Assembly: GCA_946539175.1 (NCBI GenBank)
Contig: CAMNHH010000025.1
Location: 1-18,818, forward strand
Direction: 5' to 3'
Source of the DNA: an uncultured Clostridia bacterium
GTDB taxonomy: Bacteria; Bacillota; Clostridia; Oscillospirales; Oscillospiraceae
DNA length: 18,818 nt
Below, piece by piece: positions 1 to 4,851 of this stretch (its first letter is position 1; each line of letters begins with the position of its first letter). A model generated the notes under the pieces. It searched no databases, was not told where the DNA came from, and saw nothing but the letters and a program-made list of their open reading frames with translations. The position numbers and the translations under genes were made by a program.

Positions 1-600
1 GACTACCCCGACGCCCTCTGCGCCCTGCACAGCCAGAAGGACTACGAGCTGATGATCGCCGTCCGGCTCTCGGCCCAGTGCACCGACGAGCGGGTGAACC
101 TGATCACGCCCGCGCTCTTCGCCCGCTTTCCAACCCTGGAGAGCTTCGCCGCCGCCGACGTGGCGGAGGTGGAGGAGCTGGTCCGCTCCTGCGGCTTCTA
201 CAAGCACAAGGCCCGGGACATCGTCCTGGCCTGCCAAATGCTGCTGACCGACTACGGAGGAAAGGTCCCGGACACGATGGAGGCCCTGCTGAAGCTCCCC
301 GGCGTGGGCCGCAAGACCGCCAATCTGCTGCTGGGGGACCTCTACGGCGTTCCCGGCTCCGTGGTCTGCGACACCCACTGCATCCGGATCTGCGGCAAGC
401 TGGGCCTGACCGACGGCACCAAGGACCCGGCCAAATGCGAGGACCAGCTCCGGGCCGTCCTGCCCCCGGAGGAGAGCTCCGACTTCTGCCACCGGATCGT
501 CCTCCACGGCAGGGCCGTCTGCACCGCCCGGAAGCCCGCCTGTGCGCGCTGCAGTCTGGCGCCCTTCTGCGCCTACTACATGAAAACGGAGGAAGCGTAA
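1..600 (+). CDS. nth: Endonuclease III (DNA glycosylase/AP lyase), 5' end cut off by the window
   Basis: Base-excision repair enzyme that removes oxidised pyrimidines and nicks abasic sites. The reading frame is open from base 1, so the start lies outside the window; 199 residues are visible against about 211 in E. coli, so roughly 10-20 N-terminal residues are missing. The internal ATG at 52 is not the start, because DYELMIAVRLSAQ aligns with the family's FELLIAVLLSAQ. Visible marks are the helix-hairpin-helix LPGVGRKTAN with the catalytic lysine at visible residue 105, the catalytic aspartate in CDTH at residue 124, and a complete [4Fe-4S] loop C174-x6-C181-x2-C184-x5-C190 at the C-terminus. 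The next gene starts one base after the stop, so the two are probably co-transcribed. The identification is firm. Confidence 0.97.
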   Translation, partial: DYPDALCALHSQKDYELMIAVRLSAQCTDERVNLITPALFARFPTLESFAAADVAEVEELVRSCGFYKHKARDIVLACQMLLTDYGGKVPDTMEALLKLPGVGRKTANLLLGDLYGVPGSVVCDTHCIRICGKLGLTDGTKDPAKCEDQLRAVLPPEESSDFCHRIVLHGRAVCTARKPACARCSLAPFCAYYMKTEEA

Positions 601-601
601 C

Positions 602-1087
602 ATGGAGCTGCAATATGATCCCGCAGGGAGGACCCTGCTGAAAACCGCCGGCATTCTCATGATCGTCTTCGGCGCCCTGGGCAGCCTGGTCTATCTGCTG
701 GGCCTGGCCGCCGTCGTCGGTCTGCGCTACGCCACCTCCGGTCTGTTCTCCGCCTCCGAGGATCTGGTTGGCATGGCCCTGCTGCTGGCGGGCGCCCTCG
801 TGGAGCTGATCACCGGCATTCTGGGCGTTCGCGCGGCAAAGAAGCCGGAGCGCGCCGGCCGGGGCCGCCTCGTCTGGGGCGTCCTCTGCCTGCTTCTGAC
901 CCTGGCCGGGATCGGCCATATCGCCCTGCGCCGGGCAACGGCCCCCCTGTGGGAGCTGATCTTCGGTCTGGTCCTGGGCGCCGTGGTCCCCGTTGTGTAT
1001 CTGATCGCCGCGGGCCGCGTCAGAAAAGGACCGATCTATGAGGGAGAAGAAGAAAGAGCAGAAGAAAGGCCCGGGGCGGAAGCATAA
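602..1087 (+). CDS. Small hypothetical membrane protein with four predicted helices
   Basis: I do not recognise a family. The 161-residue protein has four hydrophobic segments at about residues 17-41, 55-78, 92-110 and 118-138, so it should be an integral membrane protein. It has a short polar N-terminus and an acidic C-terminal tail (YEGEEERAEERPG). The segments are rich in Gly, Ala and Leu, with no catalytic or metal-binding motif that I can see. The start is supported by GGAGGA inside the last codons of nth, about nine bases upstream, and by the one-base gap, which suggests translational coupling to nth. A strong terminator follows directly, so this is the last gene of the nth transcript. 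There is no basis for a function. Confidence 0.8.
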   Translation: MELQYDPAGRTLLKTAGILMIVFGALGSLVYLLGLAAVVGLRYATSGLFSASEDLVGMALLLAGALVELITGILGVRAAKKPERAGRGRLVWGVLCLLLTLAGIGHIALRRATAPLWELIFGLVLGAVVPVVYLIAAGRVRKGPIYEGEEERAEERPGAEA

Positions 1088-1095
1088 CGGCAGCG

Positions 1096-1157
1096 CAAGG
1101 GGCTGTGAAGCACGGGGAGGAAACTCCTCCGGCCCTTCACAGCCCCTTGTTTCTTTG
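1096..1157 (+). terminator. Strong rho-independent terminator after the nth operon
   Basis: A perfect 15-bp stem is formed by 1096-1110 (CAAGGGGCTGTGAAG) and 1135-1149, with a smaller GGAGG/CCTCC hairpin (1116-1120 with 1126-1130) inside the loop. It is followed by the T-rich run TTGTTTCTTT on the plus strand. It begins nine bases after the stop of the membrane-protein gene and lies between two convergent genes. No T-run follows on the minus strand, so it should act mainly on plus-strand transcripts. Confidence 0.9.
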
Positions 1158-1171
1158 CCGCGGGGTATGCC

Positions 1172-1492
1172 TTACAGCCTGTCGCGGATGCTGTAGCTGC
1201 GGACCTCGCCCTCGGTGATCAGCACGGATTCCTGGCGGAAGAAGACGCACAGATCCCGGGCGATCTCCTCCACCATTGATTTTTCCGCGCCGATCAGGGA
1301 CAGCACCAGGGTGTTTTCCTGGGTGTATTCCCCCGATTCGTGCAGATAGCCGCCCTGGATCAGATTGAAGGAGAAGGGAACCCGGTAGCTGACGCAGACC
1401 TTCTTCAGGATCGAAACGTACTTCTCCGTGGCAAATTCCTGCTTCTTGCTGTCCTGGTCGTTTAGACCGATGTAGATCTCCGTTTTCGTCAT
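1172..1492 (-). CDS. Small conserved-looking protein, possibly DUF3574-like
   Basis: 106 residues of unknown function. I chose the ATG at 1492 and not the longer open frame from 1555: AGGAGG lies about six bases upstream of 1492, and the extra 21 residues of the longer form (basic, low complexity) look untranslated. The protein opens with TEIYIGLND, has a central GGYLHESGEYTQENTLV segment, and ends with FFRQESVLITEGEVRSYSI. That order (T-E-x-Y-x-G-L start, central strand ending in E, terminal QESVL) resembles how I remember DUF3574 proteins, but this is memory-based. No signal peptide or membrane helix is visible, so it is probably cytosolic. It stands alone, convergent with the nth operon and divergent from the 1574 promoter. 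Confidence 0.75.
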   Translation of the reverse strand: MTKTEIYIGLNDQDSKKQEFATEKYVSILKKVCVSYRVPFSFNLIQGGYLHESGEYTQENTLVLSLIGAEKSMVEEIARDLCVFFRQESVLITEGEVRSYSIRDRL

Positions 1493-1573
1493 GGGCTTTC
1501 CTCCTGTTTTCCGCTGCTCCGCACGAAATCGCGGGCTTGTGTCAGATTTTTCCAAATCCGATCAAAAAAATAC

Positions 1574-1602
1574 TTGCAGCTCCGGCTGCGATCTGCTATA
1601 AT
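1574..1602 (+). promoter_or_regulatory. Near-consensus sigma-A promoter with extended -10
   Basis: A -35 box TTGCAG (1574-1579), a 17-base spacer (1580-1596) and a perfect -10 TATAAT (1597-1602), preceded by TG one base upstream (TGCTATAAT). Transcription should begin near 1609. The -35 and spacer contain a perfect 5-bp inverted repeat, GCAGC-tccg-GCTGC (1576-1589), which could be an operator. This is the best-looking promoter in the window. Confidence 0.85.
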
Positions 1603-1608
1603 ACCTGT

Positions 1609-1740
1609 GCAATAAAAAAGTCTGCGGGCAGCTTTGCCCCGGCTTATGGATTCTCGACGACATGCAATACTTCTAAGCGGATGATGTAGGTTCCCTCTGG
1701 GATTTCTACGTCCGTTTTGAAGCAAGCAGGTCGTTTTTTT
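1609..1740 (+). ncRNA. Candidate structured RNA or attenuated leader, family not recognised
   Basis: The transcript from the 1574 promoter starts near 1609. It first forms a small hairpin, GGGCA (1626-1630) with TGCCC (1635-1639). A long interrupted rod follows, built from these pairs: 1658-1661/1730-1733, 1663-1665/1726-1728, 1670-1673/1719-1722, 1675-1680/1712-1717, 1684-1689/1706-1711 and 1692-1695/1699-1702, with a TCT apical loop. Seven T's (1734-1740) come directly after the outer pair, so the rod can end transcription. Base composition is clearly more AT-rich than in the neighbouring genes. The next coding start is 62 bases further on. It could be a stand-alone RNA of about 130 nt or a leader controlling the gene at 1802. 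I see no T-box, tmRNA, SRP or known riboswitch core. I could not test 6S RNA, whose rod shape it loosely recalls. Confidence 0.55.
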
Positions 1741-1801
1741 GTTGCGGGCGGCAGCGCCGGAACGGCGCGCGGCCCCTGCACCGTGAAAGGAGAATCCGAA
1801 T

Positions 1802-2161
1802 ATGACTTATCACAATCTCCCCGCTCAACTGCCCGCCAAGGTTGAGCTCCGCACCGCCGATGGCCTGCGGATCCGGGTGCGGATCCCCTGCGATCTGGAC
1901 CGGGCCGCACTGGAGTACGCCGCGCTGCGCTTTCTGGCCCACAACCCCAGACTGCTGGGCTACTACGCCATGCAGAGCTGCAGGCTCCGCTTCGAGAAGG
2001 GGCGGGGCGGCAGCCAGCGCTTCCGCTGCGTCGCCCCGGCCATGCTGCTGGAACTGCCCGGTTCCTGGGTGCGGCTCGGTATTTCGGTCAATCGGGAGGC
2101 CGTCACCGTCACAGCCCTGGAGCTGCTGGCGGACTACCCCCGCGTCGGCGCGGACCGGTAG
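1802..2161 (+). CDS. Hypothetical 119-residue soluble protein downstream of the structured leader
   Basis: I do not recognise the family. The start is well supported by AAAGGAG about eight bases upstream of the ATG. The protein opens with YHNLPAQLPAKVELR, has a central helix-like stretch LDRAALEYAALRFLAHNP, then a basic segment (CRLRFEKGRGG) and strand-like C-terminal segments. There is no signal peptide, membrane helix or cysteine motif, so it is probably cytosolic. Arginine and basic residues are frequent, so nucleic-acid contact is possible, but this is only a guess. It is a single-gene unit: a strong promoter and folded leader lie before it and two hairpins lie right after it, so it is probably regulated on its own, perhaps by attenuation at 1734-1740. 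Confidence 0.75.
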   Translation: MTYHNLPAQLPAKVELRTADGLRIRVRIPCDLDRAALEYAALRFLAHNPRLLGYYAMQSCRLRFEKGRGGSQRFRCVAPAMLLELPGSWVRLGISVNREAVTVTALELLADYPRVGADR

Positions 2162-2174
2162 GCCGGTCCGGGAC

Positions 2175-2204
2175 AAACAGCAGGAGCTTCGGCTCCTGCT
2201 GTTT
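2175..2204 (+). terminator. 13-bp hairpin with a UUCG loop downstream of the 1802 gene
   Basis: A perfect 13-bp inverted repeat (2175-2187 with 2192-2204) closed by the stable tetraloop TTCG. The T-tract after it is short (GTTTGG), so it may act as a transcript-stabilising 3' hairpin or as the first of two tandem terminators. It starts 14 bases after the stop codon. Confidence 0.7.
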
Positions 2205-2238
2205 GGATTCCGCCCGACGCGCGCCGCAGATCTGTCTG

Positions 2239-2260
2239 CCGCCCGGTCGGGCGGTTTTTT
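2239..2260 (+). terminator. Rho-independent terminator between convergent genes
   Basis: CCGCCC (2239-2244) pairs with GGGCGG (2249-2254) around a GGTC loop and is followed by six T's (2255-2260). The T-run touches the last base of the stop codon of the minus-strand zincin gene. It terminates the plus-strand 1802 transcript. The minus strand has no T-run after the hairpin. Confidence 0.85.
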
Positions 2261-4002
2261 CATTCCTCCGGCTCCGGGGGCAGCTTCTCCCACCAGGCCC
2301 GCTCCACGGCCTGGACGCTGGGGAAGGCGGCCCGGATGTTCTCCGTCAGCCAGCGGAGCTTGGCCTGGACGCCGGGCTTTTCGGCGTACCACCACTGCTC
2401 CGCCAGGGGCTCGTCGCTGTCAAAGAGCATCTGGAAGCTGTCGGCCCGGTCCTCGTTGGAGTTGGTGCGGGCGTACCAGGAGACGAAATAGGCCTCCAGG
2501 GCGTCGCTCTGCTCCTGGCTCAGGCCCTCCTCGTAGGCGTAGGCGGGACTCAGGGCCCACCATTCGTTTTCCAGGTCCCGGCGCTGGGTCTCCAGCCAGC
2601 GGGAGAGCCGCAGATCCATCACGTGCATGAATTCATGGGCCAGGTGGCTGGGGCTGAATTCCTCCGTGGCAAAGCAGAGCATGGGAGGCTCCGTCCAGGC
2701 GTTGGCGAAGGCCGCCGCGTCGCCGGGAATGCTCCGCACGATGTAGAGCTGAAGGGGCTCGGCCTCGCTGCCGTCGCCGCCGGGCAGCTCCTGGCTCAGC
2801 TCCCGGACCATGCCGGCGGGCAGCTTCTCCACAAAGTGGTCCAGCTCCGACAGGATCCAATACTGGCCGAAGAGGGAGGCTCCGGTCTCGCAGCTGCTTT
2901 CATAGACCTGCAGGCCGGTGGTGGGGGTCTGCTCCGCGGGGGGCGCCTCGTCCAGACGCAGGGATATGCCCGCCTGGGCCAGCTTCTCGGACAGGACGCT
3001 GATCTCGTCGATCAGATCCCGCTCCGTCAGGGTTGCGGTCTCGATGGGGCTTTCTCTGCCCGCCTCCGGATACCAGAACAGCAGCCGCTTGGCGTTGGAG
3101 GGCTCCTGCGCCGTCAGGCAGAGCAGGGCCCAGTCGCCGCCCAGCAGAGCATCGCCCAGCTCCTCCCCCTGCTCCGGCGTCAGGCTGAGCCGGTCCAGGC
3201 AAAGGCCCCGGTCCAGATCCAGCAGGGCCAGCTCCTGCAGATTGTTCTCCCCGACGCGAAGGGTCAGCAGCCGATGGCCCGCCGCGTCCCGGATCTGATC
3301 GTAGGGCTCTCCGATCACGTGAACGCAGTCCTTCTCGTCATAGAAGGCCACCACCCGGTTCAGGCTGCCGCTGTCGCTGCGGGAGATCTCAGCCCAGCGG
3401 GCCTGCTTATAGAAGCAGCCGTCGCTGAGCAGGACGTTGCGCCAGCCCAGGTGGGCCTTGTCCATGACGGGGTGATCCTGGATGCCCAGGAAGCGGCCGC
3501 TCCGGTCAAAGGCGGCACAGCGCTCGCTGTCCCGGTCCACGAAGCGGATCTCCGTCTCCGTCAGCTCCAGCCAGGCAAAGGTGGCGCCCTCGCCCATGGG
3601 CTCCAGCTCCACCACTGCCGTCACAGAGGCGGTCTTGGGGTCCAGCTCCGCCAGGCGGCAGCGCCAGACCTGTGCGTCCTCGTCCCAGCGGCTCAGCATC
3701 ACCGCCGCGCTGTCCCCGTCCCGACAGAGGCCGAAGACGGATTCCTCCGGGCCCATCTCCAGGCCGGCGATCTCCACCGCCCCCGCCAGAACGGGAGGCG
3801 GCGCGGGAGGCTCCGTGGCGGCGGGCTGGGTCGTGACGGCCTCGCTGCTCTCCGGCAGGGGCTCCGGCCGGGCCCGGCCGCCGGAGGCCAGCAGGACGCT
3901 GACCAGCAGCAGCAGGCAGACCAGCCCCAGGGCCAGATATTTTCTTGCGGGTTCTCCCCCCAGCTTTTGCAGCAGGGGAGAGGCTTTCAGCTTTTCGATC
4001 AT
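2260..4002 (-). CDS. Membrane-anchored putative zinc metallopeptidase with an N-terminal propeller-like region
   Basis: 580 residues. A cytosolic basic N-terminus leads into one hydrophobic segment at about 21-39 (YLALGLVCLLLLVSVLLA) with no clear lipobox, so it is probably a type II membrane anchor with the rest outside the cell. A Pro/Glu/Thr linker runs to about residue 75. Residues about 80-330 show repeated strand patterns with WxxRLAELD-like and LLDLDRGLC-like units, suggesting a beta-propeller or similar repeat fold. The C-terminal part carries HEFMH at 456-460 and EDRAD with E517, i.e. HExxH plus ExxxD, the arrangement of gluzincin-type peptidases. I cannot name the family. The start ATG overlaps the stop of the upstream DUF3885-like gene by four bases (ATGA), with GGAGG upstream, so the two are translationally coupled. 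Substrate unknown. Confidence 0.8.
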   Translation of the reverse strand: MIEKLKASPLLQKLGGEPARKYLALGLVCLLLLVSVLLASGGRARPEPLPESSEAVTTQPAATEPPAPPPVLAGAVEIAGLEMGPEESVFGLCRDGDSAAVMLSRWDEDAQVWRCRLAELDPKTASVTAVVELEPMGEGATFAWLELTETEIRFVDRDSERCAAFDRSGRFLGIQDHPVMDKAHLGWRNVLLSDGCFYKQARWAEISRSDSGSLNRVVAFYDEKDCVHVIGEPYDQIRDAAGHRLLTLRVGENNLQELALLDLDRGLCLDRLSLTPEQGEELGDALLGGDWALLCLTAQEPSNAKRLLFWYPEAGRESPIETATLTERDLIDEISVLSEKLAQAGISLRLDEAPPAEQTPTTGLQVYESSCETGASLFGQYWILSELDHFVEKLPAGMVRELSQELPGGDGSEAEPLQLYIVRSIPGDAAAFANAWTEPPMLCFATEEFSPSHLAHEFMHVMDLRLSRWLETQRRDLENEWWALSPAYAYEEGLSQEQSDALEAYFVSWYARTNSNEDRADSFQMLFDSDEPLAEQWWYAEKPGVQAKLRWLTENIRAAFPSVQAVERAWWEKLPPEPEE

Positions 4003-4670
4003 GGGGTACCTCCAAGACGGCGTTCCATCTCCGGCCGGTCGTAGTCCAGGAAAAAGGGCTCCAGCCGGGGGTAGAACTCCGCCAGCTTTTCATGGGTCGC
4101 GAAGACCACGTCGCAGCCCCGAACGTCGTAGACCGACAAGACGCATTCGTTTTCAAAGGACACCAGGCCGACGTCCAGGGGCGCCGGCTCGTCCTTTAAC
4201 TGCCGCTCCAGCAGGCTCCGCTCGTCGAAGCTCCGGTGGTCCCGCCAGCAGAAGATCCGGCTGCGCCAGCAGTCCTTGTCCGGGCCCTCGTCATAAGTGG
4301 GCAAATCCCGGATCACAGCGTGGCGGTAGCGGCTCTGCATGGCGTCCAGGAAGCGGAGCTGCTCCGCCTCCTGCCGGATGCTCTGCTCCAGCAGCCAGCG
4401 GCGGGCCTCGTCGGAGAGGCCGGGGTCGTCGGCTCCGGGCTCGCCGGAATAGGAGCGGTCATAGATCCAGTAGTTGAAGATCACCGCGTCGGCCCCCTGG
4501 GGGAAGAGAATCCGGTAAATATCCTCCGCCCGGGTCCCGGCGCTCTGCACAAATACCGCCGCCGTCCGTCCCCGCCCCAGCTGGCAGCGCAGCGCCCAGG
4601 GGTGCTTGTAAAACCAGGGCTGCAAATAGGGATAGTCCCGGGACAGCAGCAGGCTTTCGATTTGGCTCAT
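3999..4670 (-). CDS. DUF3885-like protein of unknown function
   Basis: 223 residues, no signal peptide or membrane helix, rich in Trp, Tyr, Arg and Asp. The C-terminal third (SVYDVRGCDVVFATHEKLAEF, then FFLDYDRPEMERRL, given here in pieces) matches the pattern I associate with DUF3885: YDxRGxDV, a short helix, then LDYDRxxM. The N-terminal part has FYKHPWALRCQLG and AEDIYRILFP, also in keeping with that family. The start at 4670 has GGAGGT five to six bases upstream. It lies 174 bases after pepF on the same strand and overlaps the membrane zincin gene by four bases, so those two are made together. The family has no well-established function that I know, so the pairing with a surface peptidase is the main clue. 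Confidence 0.75.
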   Translation of the reverse strand: MSQIESLLLSRDYPYLQPWFYKHPWALRCQLGRGRTAAVFVQSAGTRAEDIYRILFPQGADAVIFNYWIYDRSYSGEPGADDPGLSDEARRWLLEQSIRQEAEQLRFLDAMQSRYRHAVIRDLPTYDEGPDKDCWRSRIFCWRDHRSFDERSLLERQLKDEPAPLDVGLVSFENECVLSVYDVRGCDVVFATHEKLAEFYPRLEPFFLDYDRPEMERRLGGTP

Positions 4671-4844
4671 GGAATACCTCCGTGTTTCGCCGTAGGGCCC
4701 CGCCTGGGCTCTGCCAGGCTGCCGAACGGGAGCGGATTGCCACGTCGCTTCGCTCCTCGCAATGACAGATGCGGGAACGCCTTCCCGATGCCTTCAAATG
4801 GCAATTTAAAAACACCGAAATATTCAATTCTCAATTCTCAATTG
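4671..4844. other. Intergenic gap with dispersed-repeat-like sequence
   Basis: 174 bases between pepF and the DUF3885-like gene, both on the minus strand. It contains a 6-bp hairpin GCCTGG/CCAGGC (4702-4707 with 4714-4719), the widespread intergenic repeat at 4734-4768, a second perfect 6-bp hairpin CGGGAA/TTCCCG (4772-4777 with 4782-4787), and most of the 7-bp tandem repeat at 4825-4851. No clear promoter and no hairpin with a T-run on the minus strand is visible, so it is open whether pepF transcripts read through. Confidence 0.65.
4734..4768. repeat. Dispersed intergenic repeat of the GCGAGGAGCGAAGCGA type
   Basis: Read on the minus strand this contains CATTGCGAGGAGCGAAGCGA followed by CGTGGCAATCC. 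It is a short sequence I recognise as recurring between genes in many unrelated bacterial genomes; when wrongly translated it gives peptides such as CEERSDVAI. Its ends are short inverted repeats (ATTGC at 4736-4740 and GCAAT at 4759-4763). It resembles a REP/MITE-type element. Copy number in this genome cannot be seen from one window. Confidence 0.7.
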
Positions 4845-4851
4845 TCAATTG
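4825..4851. repeat. 7-bp tandem repeat overlapping the end of pepF
   Basis: Nearly four head-to-tail units of CAATTCT: two exact copies (4825-4831 and 4832-4838), then CAATTGT (4839-4845) and CAATTG (4846-4851). On the minus strand the array supplies the last Asn codon and the TGA stop of pepF, so the extreme C-terminus of that protein is encoded by repeat sequence. The AT-rich array contrasts sharply with the surrounding GC-rich DNA. Confidence 0.8.

Larger units (their letters stand above)
1493..1801. other. 309-base gene-free stretch
   Basis: This holds the leader of the minus-strand 1172-1492 gene, the plus-strand promoter at 1574-1602, the folded segment 1609-1740 with its T-run, and a GC-rich segment with a perfect 6-bp hairpin GCGCCG-gaa-CGGCGC (1754-1768) just upstream of the ribosome binding site of the 1802 gene. 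No convincing promoter for the minus-strand gene could be picked out. Confidence 0.7.

Noticed and set aside
1620..1646. Possible minus-strand terminator (hairpin followed by T's on that strand)
   Set aside because: The GGGCA/TGCCC hairpin is separated from the T-run by about seven bases, and no minus-strand gene or promoter lies upstream of it.
1644..1910. Minus-strand frame ending in a protein-like TDVEIPEGTYIIRLEVLHV segment
   Set aside because: The end looks strand-like, but the N-terminal two thirds is non-protein-like Arg/Gly/Pro sequence antisense to the 1802 gene. There is no minus-strand promoter or ribosome binding site, and the same bases form the plus-strand RNA rod.
2203..4044. 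A 613-codon open frame on the plus strand opposite the zincin gene
   Set aside because: The opposite strand encodes a coherent protein with a membrane anchor, HEFMH and a coupled start. The plus-strand frame crosses a terminator at 2239-2260 and gives a Gln/Gly/Leu-rich product.
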